Shown here piece after piece: positions 15,292 through 23,052 of a stretch of DNA of 42,975 nt; position 1 is the stretch's first letter; every line of letters begins with the position of its first letter. The translations under genes were made by a program, and so were the position numbers. The stretch is taken from positions 1-42,975 of the forward strand of contig JACQZW010000095.1 of assembly GCA_016213675.1 (NCBI GenBank), read 5' to 3'. Source of the stretch: Acidobacteriota bacterium (GTDB lineage Bacteria > Acidobacteriota > Thermoanaerobaculia > Thermoanaerobaculales > Thermoanaerobaculaceae). The notes beneath the pieces are model-generated. The model was given only the letters and a program-made list of their open reading frames with translations. It was not told the DNA's origin and did not search any database.

Positions 15292-17085
15292 TCAGGCGGT
15301 GGCTGGCTGCAGGGCGGCGATGTCGCCGGCGAGCGCCTCGAGGTCGGCGCGGAAGCGGGCGAGCGTCGCGCCGTCGAGCCACTCCGCGGCGTGCTGGCGG
15401 TAGAACGTCACGCCATCCGCGAGGTTCTGCCTGAACTCGCGGATGTGGTCGGCGGTGCGGGTGGAGAGCTCGATCGCCTGCCGCTCGAGCTCGCGGCGGA
15501 GGTAGGCGACGTTGAGTCGCAGCTCGCGCACGAACATGTGCGGGCGCGTCGAGTCGGTGAGCAGCGACAGGCGGCCGTAGATGTGGCCGACCATCTCCTC
15601 GATCGTCGCGACCCGGGAGAAGTCCGCGATGCTCGGGCTCGGGCACACCGTCGGGGTGGCGTCGGGCTCGATGCCGAGCTTGACCGTCGCGCCCCCGGCC
15701 AGGTCGTTGCAGATGCACGCCTTCGCCTCGACGTCGCGGCGCAGCGCCGCACGCTGGTCGGCGGTGAGGTCCTCCGTCGCGAGGACCGCCAGGCGCCGCC
15801 GCTGGTAGGCCCGCGACCCGGTGCACACCGGCTGCTCGGTGAGCTCGGTGTTGAACCGCATCAGCCCCTTGACGCACGGCGCGCCCGGCCGGCCGTCGCG
15901 GATGCGGTCCCGCCGGACCTGCTCGCTGGCCGACGTCTTCAGCATCCAGAACGGGATCCCGAGTGGCGAGCCCTGGCTCAGCGTCACGTCGTCCTCGGTC
16001 GCCCGCGCGAGCCGTTCCAGCGTGGCGGAGTCGACGTTGACGGCCTCGGGGACGAGCAGCCACGGCGTACCCCAGCCGGTGCCGTCGACGCCGAGGTGAC
16101 GGCGCAGCAGGGCGTCCTCCGCAGCGGTGCCGATGCCGCCCTGGGCGGTGATCCGCACCGGGCAGGGGGCGGCCGGGACCGTCCGGCCCAGGGCGCGGAG
16201 CGCCTTGGCGTAAAGCTCGTGCAGCGAGTCGACCAGCTCGGCGCGGCGCGCCCGGAACTCGGCGAGGATCGGGCCGAGGAGCGTGCCGAGGGTGGAGAAG
16301 GCGTGGCCGCCGCAGTTGAGGCCGGACTCGACGCGGAACTCCGACACCCAGACGCCGCGCTTCGCCAGGAACTTGCCCTGGACCAGCGCCGAACGGACGT
16401 CGCTCACCTTGAGGACGATCCGTTTCTTCAGCCTCCCGAGGGCATCCGGGAAGAACCCCTCGAACTGCGGGATGCTGGCGAACAGCCGTGGGTTGATGCC
16501 GGCCGACAGCACGACCGCCGACGACAACGTGCTCTCGGCGAAGCCGCGGAAGCTCATCAGGACGTCGCCGTAGGCCGAGGGCTGCCCCTCGGCGCTGTTG
16601 AAGAGATCGCGGTCGCTCTTGGTCATGATGTTGACGTCGATGCTCCCCGGCCCGGCCTTCGGGCGCAGGCGGTCCTCGGCGGTCCGGCGCGCCGCGGGGT
16701 CGGTCTCGGCGAGCATCGCGAGGTACGCGTCGCGATCGGGTCCGTCGGGGAGCAGCTCGAAGTAGCGGGTGATCTCGCTGCCGGGCACAAACGGCGAGCG
16801 CTGCAGCTCGACGACCTGGCGCGACACCAGCCGGTCGAGCAGGTCGAGGTAGGCCCGGGTGCGCCGGGCGCGGACGTCGGGCGCCTTCGGGTCCGTCGGC
16901 TCGAACGGCTCGCCGGCGCGCTCGCAGTGGTACCGCCGCATCTGCTCGAGGAGCAGGTCGTCGACCAGCGACACCACCGACGAGATCCCGTAGCGCGCCA
17001 CGTGGAGCGCCGTGTCCACCGTGAACCCGGTGCCCATGACCGGGATGTGAAACGTGTGCGCGCTCGCGGCGCCGGTGCGGTTCAT
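15292..17085 (-). CDS. Conserved protein of unknown function (597 aa)
   Basis: 597 residues, no signal peptide. I recall similar uncharacterised proteins of about 600 residues from Bacteroidota, sharing FHIPVMGTGFTVDT at the N-terminus, SIDVNIMTKSDRD, FRVESGLNCGGHAF, the block RITAQGGIGTAAEDALLRRH..VDGTGWGTPWLLVPEA, the cysteine-bearing C(V)KGLMRFNTELTEQPVC, and CICNDLAGGATVKLGIEPDA. The GGIGT..DGTGWGTP part resembles the phosphate-binding end of TIM-barrel flavoproteins such as nitronate monooxygenase. That is only a resemblance, and I claim no reaction. A C-terminal helical region of about 90 residues follows. TATGCT at 17121-17116 would give a leader of about 24 nt; GGAG lies about 12 bases before the ATG. 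Confidence 0.7.
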   Translation of the reverse strand: MNRTGAASAHTFHIPVMGTGFTVDTALHVARYGISSVVSLVDDLLLEQMRRYHCERAGEPFEPTDPKAPDVRARRTRAYLDLLDRLVSRQVVELQRSPFVPGSEITRYFELLPDGPDRDAYLAMLAETDPAARRTAEDRLRPKAGPGSIDVNIMTKSDRDLFNSAEGQPSAYGDVLMSFRGFAESTLSSAVVLSAGINPRLFASIPQFEGFFPDALGRLKKRIVLKVSDVRSALVQGKFLAKRGVWVSEFRVESGLNCGGHAFSTLGTLLGPILAEFRARRAELVDSLHELYAKALRALGRTVPAAPCPVRITAQGGIGTAAEDALLRRHLGVDGTGWGTPWLLVPEAVNVDSATLERLARATEDDVTLSQGSPLGIPFWMLKTSASEQVRRDRIRDGRPGAPCVKGLMRFNTELTEQPVCTGSRAYQRRRLAVLATEDLTADQRAALRRDVEAKACICNDLAGGATVKLGIEPDATPTVCPSPSIADFSRVATIEEMVGHIYGRLSLLTDSTRPHMFVRELRLNVAYLRRELERQAIELSTRTADHIREFRQNLADGVTFYRQHAAEWLDGATLARFRADLEALAGDIAALQPATA

Positions 17086-17115
17086 CTGCTGGGGATCTCC
17101 GATCCGAGCGCCTGG

Positions 17116-17121
17116 AGCATA
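17116..17121 (-). promoter_or_regulatory. -10 hexamer (TATGCT) upstream of the 597-aa gene
   Basis: Minus-strand TATGCT, 30 bp before the ATG at 17085, predicting a short leader that contains GGAG. Confidence 0.35.
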
Positions 17122-17262
17122 GCACCGACCTCGCCGCGGTCCCGGCGCGGTAACGGCGGCGCGTCCTCCGGCATAGTCGGCGGCATGGAACGCACGACCA
17201 CCGCCCGGCCCGACCCCCCCGCAATCCGGAATGTCCGCCGCCGTGGCCGGCTTATCGGCGGC

Positions 17263-18324
17263 ATGAGCGATCGACGGCTCGCCCGCCTCGCCGCGCTGCT
17301 CGTGCTGGCCGTGTCCGCCTGCCGCCCGGCGGGGTCCGAGGCACGTGCGGGGGCGCCGGCGACGGAGGAGGGATCCCCGATGAGGCCGAAGTACTCGAAG
17401 TCCGGCTACGACTTCACGCCGCTGTCGGCCGAGCGGGTCGCGGAGTTGGCGGCGAAGCTCAGCCCCGAGGCGTACAAGATCACTCAGAAGGCCGGCACCG
17501 AGGCGCCGTTCTGCGGCACGCTGTTCGACAACAAGAAGGACGGCGTCTACACCTGCGTCGTCTGCGGGCTGCCGCTGTTCTCCTCCGAGCACAAGTTCAA
17601 CTCCGGCAGCGGCTGGCCGAGCTTCTACCGCGAGTTCGACCCGGAGCACGTGGGACGGAAGCGCGACTCGAGCTACGGCATGGTCCGCACCGAGATCGAC
17701 TGCGCGCGCTGCGGCGCCCACCTCGGGCACGTCTTCGACGACGGGCCGCGGCCGACGGGCGAGCGGCACTGCCTCAACTCGGCGTCGCTGTCGTTCGTCG
17801 AGAAGGGCGCGACGCTGCCCGCCGAGAGCCGCCCGGTCGCGACCGAGGTCGCGTACTTCGCCGCCGGCTGCTTCTGGGGCGTAGAGCACTACTTCCAGCT
17901 CGGCCCCGGGGTGATCGACGCGTCGAGCGGCTACATGCAGGGGCACGTCGACCGGCCGACCTACAAGCAGGTCTGCTCGGACACCACGGGCCACGCCGAG
18001 ACGGTCAAGGTCGTCTTCGACCCGGCGCGCATCACCTTCCGGCGGCTGCTCGAGGCGTTTTTCGACATGCACGACCCGACCGAGCTCGACCGCCAGGGGC
18101 CGGACGTCGGGACCCAGTACCGCTCGGGGATCTGGACGACGAGCGACGAGCAGCGGCGCGAGGCCGAGGCGATGATCGCGGAGCTGACGGCGTCGGGGCG
18201 GTTCGGCACGCGCAAGATCGTCACCGCCGTCGAGCCGGCGAAGACGTTCTGGCCCGCCGAGGACTACCACCAGGACTACGTCGCCACCACCGGCCGCGCC
18301 TGCCACGTCAAGAACCCCTGGTAG
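17263..18324 (+). CDS. msrBA: MsrB-MsrA fusion, lipoprotein methionine sulfoxide reductase
   Basis: 353 residues from ATG 17263. A lipoprotein signal ends at LLVLAVSAC (Cys20). The MsrB domain (about 43-185) has zinc-site pairs CVVC (98-101) and CARC (147-150) and catalytic Cys170 in RHCLNSASL. The MsrA domain (about 192-353) has catalytic Cys203 in AAGCFWGVEHYF. It should repair both methionine sulfoxide epimers in proteins outside the cytoplasmic membrane. The order MsrB then MsrA is the reverse of some PilB-type fusions, and there is no thioredoxin domain. An in-frame ATG at 17185 has a CATAGT seven bases upstream and would add 26 residues before the signal; I prefer 17263 because the lipoprotein signal then begins at the N-terminus. 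Confidence 0.9.
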   Translation: MSDRRLARLAALLVLAVSACRPAGSEARAGAPATEEGSPMRPKYSKSGYDFTPLSAERVAELAAKLSPEAYKITQKAGTEAPFCGTLFDNKKDGVYTCVVCGLPLFSSEHKFNSGSGWPSFYREFDPEHVGRKRDSSYGMVRTEIDCARCGAHLGHVFDDGPRPTGERHCLNSASLSFVEKGATLPAESRPVATEVAYFAAGCFWGVEHYFQLGPGVIDASSGYMQGHVDRPTYKQVCSDTTGHAETVKVVFDPARITFRRLLEAFFDMHDPTELDRQGPDVGTQYRSGIWTTSDEQRREAEAMIAELTASGRFGTRKIVTAVEPAKTFWPAEDYHQDYVATTGRACHVKNPW

Positions 18325-19141
18325 CCCCGCCGACGCCAGCCGACACCGCCCCCCATTCGTTGCGAGCCTAGGACGGCCAAGGCGGGAAGCTACTTCGAGG
18401 ACGAGACCATCATTGCGAGCATAGGACGGCCCGCGGGGTCGCTTCTTCAAAGAAGTTGCCCGGGGAGGCGAGTGGGCGCCGCGCGACACCCTCCGTAATC
18501 CTGAGGAGGAGCGTAGCAACGACGAAGGACCCCGAGGCGCCTGAGGTTGACCCGGACGTGCAGGTTGGCGCTCCAGGCGCGCCGGGATCGCGCGGAGGGT
18601 TGGGCGGGTGGCGCGACGCGGGCTGCAGGGCCAAGGCCGGAACCCGATGGCGGTCGGGTGGCGGGTGGCAGGCGCGGGCATTGCAACTGGCGTGGTGCTC
18701 CCGCATCCTTCGCTCGCTTCGCTCGCTCAGGATGACAGCGGGGTCGATGCTGCCTGGGAAGATGCGAGGTTCCTCAGGAGCCGAACTGGCGGGGAGCAGT
18801 CAGCTCCCGAGAGACAGCAACACCCCGGGGGCCCCGGGGCGTCATGATCGCCTGGTGGCGCGGTTGTCAGTGGGCAGGGGTACCGCGCCATTCACGTCAT
18901 GCAACGGTTCCTGCTACTCCAAGGGCTCACGAACTGCATTGCGAACAACCGACCGCGTTGCTTGCTTCGTACTGTCCACCCGGCGCTTCGACCTCGATTC
19001 CGGGTGTTCCCGTACCGCAGTTACCGAGCCCCTGCCCACTGCTACTTCAAAGACTCGGTCCACCGCCGCCGATCGTCAAGGGGCCTCCACGGCGGTCCCG
19101 GGCCCCGAACGGGCCACGGACCACGGACCACGGTCCTTCCT
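18325..19141. other. Long intergenic region with dispersed repeats
   Basis: No gene is supported here. It contains two copies of a TTGCGAGC..AGGACGGCC core (about 18358 and 18411), a 242-bp inverted-end repeat (18495-18736), then about 400 bp without recognisable coding. Close to 19110-19135 is a short tandem CACGGAC repeat (three units) beside GGCCC-CGAAC-GGGCC, which may act as a weak terminator for the response regulator gene. Confidence 0.6.
18495..18736. repeat. Inverted-end intergenic repeat, copy 1
   Basis: Ends GTAATCCTGAG (18495-18505) and CTCAGGATGAC (18726-18736) are inverted with one mismatch. The interior, including GAGGCGCCTGAGGT and GGTTGGCGCTCC, is closely repeated at 37994-38226. 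The similarity extends about 30-85 bp to the left of the ends, into the CATTGCGAGCA core. Confidence 0.8.
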
Positions 19142-19837
19142 TCACCCGACGAACTTGTAGCCCAGCCGGTGCACGGTGACGAGGTGACGGGGCTCGTCGG
19201 GGTTGACCTCGATCTTCTTGCGCAGCTTGGCGACGTGGGTGTCGACCGTGCGCGTGAACGGGATCGTGGTGTAGCCCCAGACGGAGTCGAGGAGCTGCTC
19301 GCGCGTGACGACCTCGCCGCGGTGCTTGACGAAGAAGTCGAGCATGGCGAACTCGCGCGGGGTGAGGTCGAGGCTGCAGTCGCTTCGGTGCGCCTCGTGG
19401 TGGGCGAAGTCGACCGTGACGTCGCCGAACGCGACGATCCCGCCGTTCCCGCTGGCACCGGGCACGGCGCCGCGGGCGCGGCGCAGCACCGCCTCGACGC
19501 GGGCGAGCAGTTCCATGAAGCTGAACGGCTTGGTCACGTAGTCGTCGGCGCCGAGCTTGAGGCCGACGACCTTGTCGATCTCCTGGCCGCGGGCGGTGAG
19601 CCTGATGATCGGCACGCTGTTGCCCTTCTCGCGCAGGCGCCGGCAGACGTCGAGGCCGGAGAGCTTCGGCATCATGACGTCGAGGATGACGAGGTCGAGC
19701 GCGGCGTGCTCGGTGGCCCGCAGGGCGGCGACGCCGTCGTGGGCGACCACCACCTCGTAGCCCTCGTAGGTGAAGCCGTCGCGCAGGGCGATCGCCATCG
19801 CCTCGTCGTCCTCGACGATCAGGACCTTCCAGCTCAA
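19142..19837 (-). CDS. OmpR/PhoB-family response regulator
   Basis: 231 residues. The receiver domain has acidic pocket VEDDE (9-12), phospho-acceptor Asp53 in LVILDVMMP, conserved Thr in RLTARG, and Lys in VTKPFSF. The winged-helix DNA-binding domain is about 135-231, ending VDTHVAKLRKKIE..HLVTVHRLGYKFVG. The start codon is TTG at 19837; GGAGG lies ten bases upstream. It is 66 bp downstream of the sensor kinase gene on the same strand and so is its partner. A perfect 10-bp tandem direct repeat upstream of the kinase (21639-21658) is a good candidate binding site, because OmpR-family dimers bind head-to-tail repeats with a helical-turn period. Confidence 0.93.
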   Translation of the reverse strand: MSWKVLIVEDDEAMAIALRDGFTYEGYEVVVAHDGVAALRATEHAALDLVILDVMMPKLSGLDVCRRLREKGNSVPIIRLTARGQEIDKVVGLKLGADDYVTKPFSFMELLARVEAVLRRARGAVPGASGNGGIVAFGDVTVDFAHHEAHRSDCSLDLTPREFAMLDFFVKHRGEVVTREQLLDSVWGYTTIPFTRTVDTHVAKLRKKIEVNPDEPRHLVTVHRLGYKFVG

Positions 19838-19903
19838 CGGCGACCTGCCTCCATGTGCGCTCGGACCTCCGGGGCGATGTCGTGTCGTTCTACGCCGCGA
19901 CCC

Positions 19904-21583
19904 TCATGCCGGTTGCGCCGGACCGGGGACGCCGGCGGCGATCGGCAACACGAGCGAGAAGGTGCTGCCCGCGCCGAGCTCGGTCTCGAGGGCGACCTTG
20001 CCGCCGTGGGCGTCGACGACGTGGCGGACGATGGCGAGGCCGAGCCCGACGCCGCGCACCTCGTGGACGAGGCCGGTGCCGACGCGGTGGAAGCGCTCGA
20101 AGACCCGCTCGCGCTCCTCGCGGGGGATGCCGATCCCGTGGTCGGTGACGGCGATGACGACGCGTCGCTCGTCGCCCTCGACGCGCACCTCGATGTCCCG
20201 GCTCTCCCCCGAGTACTTGACCGCGTTGTCGAGCAGGTTGCACACCGCCTGGTCGATCGCCGCCCGGTCGATGCGGATCGGCGGCAGCGGCTTCTCGGGC
20301 AGGCGCAGGTCGATGCGGAAGCCGGCGCTCGCGACGCGGACGTCGAACGTGGCCACCGCCTCGCGGACCACCTCGGCGACGTCGGCCTCGGCGAAGACGT
20401 AGACCTTGCGCCCCGACTCGATGCGCGAGAAGTCGAGGATGTTGTTGACGAGCTGGGTGAGCCGGCGGCTCTCGGTCTCGATGTGGCCGCCGTACTCGCG
20501 GACCTTCTCGGGGTCGCTGACGCGGCCGAGCCGCATGAGCTCGCCGAACACCCGGATCGACGCGATCGGGGTGCGCAGCTCGTGGGAGACGTTGGACACG
20601 AAGTCGCTCTTCATCGCCGACAGGGCCATCTCGCGCGACGCGGTGCGGAGGACGAGCAGGACGCCGGCGAGCAGCGCGAGCGCCAGCGCCGCCGATAGCG
20701 AGAGGTTGAAGGTGAAGTTGCGCCGGGCCCAGCTCTCCGGCGTCTCGCGCGAGTCGGTGAGGCTGAGCCACCAGTCGGTGTAGACGAACGACAGCCTCCA
20801 GGTGACGCCGCCCTTCTTCGGGGCGCCGGCGGCGCCGCGGGCGAGGACGGTGTGGCCTCGCGCGTCCTGGACCGCGATGCGGAGGTCGCCGTTGTCGCCG
20901 AACGCGGCCGCGGTGGCCGCGATGGCCTTGGGCAGGACCTCGGTGGTGAAGGTCCCCTCGTCGACGATCACGCCGGCGAGCCCGACGAGCCGCTTGCCGG
21001 AGTCGACGATCGGCTTGAGGATCATGCGGTGCGCGCCGTCGCGCTCGTCGACCGTCAGCTCGGTGCTCGCCACCGGCTGGCCGCGTTTGGCACGCACCCC
21101 CCAGGGTGAGACGGCGGCCCACACCGCGACGGTCTCGTCGGACAGGCGCGGGACCTCCATGGTTTGGCTCGTCTCGTTCCAGAACAGCAGGTAGTCGCGG
21201 GTCCGGAAGCTCACCACGAAGAAGCGGCGGAAGCCGGCCAGCCCGTCGGACCGCGCGCCCGGCCGGATCAGGCGGACGCCGTCGTCGGTGAAGCGCGACG
21301 CCGGCACCGCGAGGAGCTTCTCGGCCGCGCCCGCGTACGTGCCGTGCACCTCCTTGGCGATGACGGAGGCCCGCTTCTGGAGCTGCATCCGGCGGGCCAT
21401 CGACGATGACTTCTCGAGGTCGACGAGCCACAGGTACTGGACCACGAGCATGACGGCGAGGGGCACCACGGCGGCGAGGAAGCCGAGCCACAGCACGCCG
21501 CGCTTGCCGAGCGCGCGGCGGATCAACGAGCGGACCTTCCCCGGGGATTCAGGCGCGTCCTGCCGCGAGGTCTCGTCAGCCAT
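19904..21583 (-). CDS. Membrane sensor histidine kinase
   Basis: 559 residues. The first membrane helix is about 30-54. A sensor region of about 240 residues follows, with no recognised domain. The second helix is about 294-313. The kinase core then has the H box NVSHELRTP with phospho-accepting His334, N box NLLDNAVKYS, G1 DHGIGIP, F box FERFHR and G2 GVGLGLAI, so it should be active. The sensor part is likely on the outside, based on two helices. The start ATG 21583 follows GGGAG. The in-frame upstream GTG-containing extension lacks support. TATAGT at 21610-21605 is a plausible -10. It is the first gene of the two-component operon and diverges from the PDZ-protein gene. Confidence 0.93.
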   Translation of the reverse strand: MADETSRQDAPESPGKVRSLIRRALGKRGVLWLGFLAAVVPLAVMLVVQYLWLVDLEKSSSMARRMQLQKRASVIAKEVHGTYAGAAEKLLAVPASRFTDDGVRLIRPGARSDGLAGFRRFFVVSFRTRDYLLFWNETSQTMEVPRLSDETVAVWAAVSPWGVRAKRGQPVASTELTVDERDGAHRMILKPIVDSGKRLVGLAGVIVDEGTFTTEVLPKAIAATAAAFGDNGDLRIAVQDARGHTVLARGAAGAPKKGGVTWRLSFVYTDWWLSLTDSRETPESWARRNFTFNLSLSAALALALLAGVLLVLRTASREMALSAMKSDFVSNVSHELRTPIASIRVFGELMRLGRVSDPEKVREYGGHIETESRRLTQLVNNILDFSRIESGRKVYVFAEADVAEVVREAVATFDVRVASAGFRIDLRLPEKPLPPIRIDRAAIDQAVCNLLDNAVKYSGESRDIEVRVEGDERRVVIAVTDHGIGIPREERERVFERFHRVGTGLVHEVRGVGLGLAIVRHVVDAHGGKVALETELGAGSTFSLVLPIAAGVPGPAQPA

Positions 21584-21604
21584 CGGCGATGCTCCCGTCA
21601 CCAG

Positions 21605-21610
21605 ACTATA
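21605..21610 (-). promoter_or_regulatory. -10 hexamer (TATAGT) of the two-component operon
   Basis: Minus-strand TATAGT, 21 bp before the ATG at 21583. The tandem direct repeat at 21639-21658 lies about 29-48 bp upstream of it, the usual place for activator sites. Confidence 0.5.
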
Positions 21611-21638
21611 CGTCGCGGCGAGGCCGCGCGGAGCGCCT

Positions 21639-21658
21639 TTCACAACTCTTCACAACTC
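21639..21658. promoter_or_regulatory. Tandem 10-bp direct repeat, probable response-regulator operator
   Basis: TTCACAACTC occurs twice in immediate succession (21639-21648, 21649-21658). It is AT-richer than the surroundings and sits between the divergent sensor kinase and PDZ-protein genes. Direct repeats with a period near one helical turn are typical of OmpR/PhoB-family operators. Which regulator binds is inferred from the neighbouring gene. Confidence 0.55.
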
Positions 21659-21836
21659 GGCCACACCACGTTGCCTCTCGGTGAGGACGTTGACACGCCG
21701 GCGGCCGATCGTGGGTTCTGAGATGGACGCCTCGACCCCGACCCGACCGCGACCCGACCGACCGGCGGGACAGCTTGCCCCGCCGGCGGGACGGGTCGGG
21801 ACTCGGCGGTGGGCGTCCGCAGAAGGGAGGACAGTG

Positions 21837-22316
21837 ATGAAGACGACGAAGTGGGTCATGCTGCTCCTGGTGGTCATGGCGATCACGGTCACGGCATCGA
21901 TGTTCGCCGGGGACGGCCACCGCTGCACGGCCAGCGCCGAGGAGTGCGCCAAGAAGCTCCAGGCCAAGCTCTCCACCCACGGCTGGCTCGGCATCGAGAC
22001 CGAGAAGGACGCCAACGGTCGCGCCACCATCACCGGGGTCGTCCCGGGCAGCCCGGCCGAGAAGGCCGGGTTCGCGGCTGGCGACGTGCTCGCCGCCATC
22101 AACGGCATCGAGCTGGGCGAGGGCAGCAAGGAGCGCCTGACCAAGGCCAAGCAGAAGATGGGGCCGGGCGACGAGGTGACGTACACGGTGCTCCGCAAGG
22201 GCGCCAAGCTCGACGTGACGGCGCGCCTCGCCGCGATGCCGCCGGACCGCATCGCGCAGAAGATCGGCGAGCACGTCCTCGCCGAGCACCTGGGGGCCGT
22301 CGTCGCCTCCAAGTGA
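21837..22316 (+). CDS. Membrane-anchored or secreted PDZ-domain protein
   Basis: 159 residues. The N-terminal hydrophobic segment MLLLVVMAITVTASMFAG (signal peptide or anchor) is followed by a Cys-containing stretch (HRCTASAEECAKK) and one PDZ domain (about 45-145). In it, GWLGIETEKD forms the carboxylate-binding loop region, and PGSPAEKAGFAAGDVLAAINGIEL is the conserved PDZ core. No protease domain is present, so it probably binds peptides or partner proteins at the membrane. The ATG at 21837 has GGGAGG six bases upstream; the longer open frame before it is not supported. Divergent orientation from a two-component operon with a shared operator suggests it is a target of that system. Confidence 0.75.
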   Translation: MKTTKWVMLLLVVMAITVTASMFAGDGHRCTASAEECAKKLQAKLSTHGWLGIETEKDANGRATITGVVPGSPAEKAGFAAGDVLAAINGIELGEGSKERLTKAKQKMGPGDEVTYTVLRKGAKLDVTARLAAMPPDRIAQKIGEHVLAEHLGAVVASK

Positions 22317-22508
22317 GCGGCTCGCCGGGTATGCCGGCGCGTCAGACGGGAGATCGGCCGCCTCCGGGCGGTCGATCCTTTTCATGGGGAGCATGGCGAC
22401 GGGTGCCGGTCCGCGGGAGCCTGTCGGCCCGGGCGCGAGGCTGCTACCGTGGTCCGAGGCGCCTGCAGGGAGCTCCGACCGGTGCTCCGGCGGCGCCGGG
22501 AGGCGCGC

Positions 22509-22955
22509 ATGTTCTGCCCCAACCCGGGCTGCATCGACTTCGTCCAGGACGGCATCCACGGCGAGTACGTCGACACCGTCACCGTCTGCCCCAAGTGCGG
22601 CGCGACGCTCGTCCCCGAGGTGCCAAAAGTCACGCCCGCCCGGGCGCGGGCCGTCGTGGAGCCGGACGACGATGGCATCCGGGGCGACTGGGTGGCGAGC
22701 GACGAGCCCGTCCCGCTCGCCACCGGCCCGCTCGTCGCGCTGGCCGCCTTCGACTATCCCGACGAGGTCGAGCCGATCGCCGCGCTGCTCGCCGCCAACG
22801 GGATCGCCGCCTTCCAGTTCCTCGACGACGGGCGCGACTTCGAGGAGAAGGGCGACATCCCCACCTGCACGCGGCTGCTCGTCCCGCAGGACCAGTTCCG
22901 CCGCGCCACCGCGCTCGTCGAGCGCGCTGAGCAGGAGGCGCGCGCGAAGCTGTGA
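22509..22955 (+). CDS. Zinc-ribbon protein with DUF2007-like domain
   Basis: 148 residues. The N-terminal zinc-ribbon has MFCPNPGC (Cys3, Cys8) and VCPKCGATL. An acidic linker (EPDDDGIRGDWV) follows. The C-terminal part (about 70-148), VALAAFDYPDEVEPIAALLAANGIAAF...RLLVPQDQFRRATALVER, resembles DUF2007, a small ferredoxin-like domain of unknown role (putative signal transducing). The start ATG 22509 has GGGAGG five bases upstream. A TACCGT at about 22447 could be the -10. It lies 98 bp upstream of the prolyl oligopeptidase gene and may share its transcript. Confidence 0.7.
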   Translation: MFCPNPGCIDFVQDGIHGEYVDTVTVCPKCGATLVPEVPKVTPARARAVVEPDDDGIRGDWVASDEPVPLATGPLVALAAFDYPDEVEPIAALLAANGIAAFQFLDDGRDFEEKGDIPTCTRLLVPQDQFRRATALVERAEQEARAKL

Positions 22956-23052
22956 GAGGCGGCGCCAACTGCAACCTGCACGACGCCGGCCGCGTAGGAG
23001 AGGACGTGTGGTCCGGGGAGTGAACCGTCGCCTCTCCGCCCGGGAGCCAACC

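Noticed and set aside
19108..19136. Tandem CACGGAC units as a CRISPR-like or VNTR array
   Set aside because: There are only about three 7-bp units and no spacers; at most a weak terminator region.
21690..21695. TTGACA upstream of the PDZ-protein gene
   Set aside because: At 16-18 bp downstream there is only GGGTTC/GGTTCT, not a -10 element, so I do not call a promoter.
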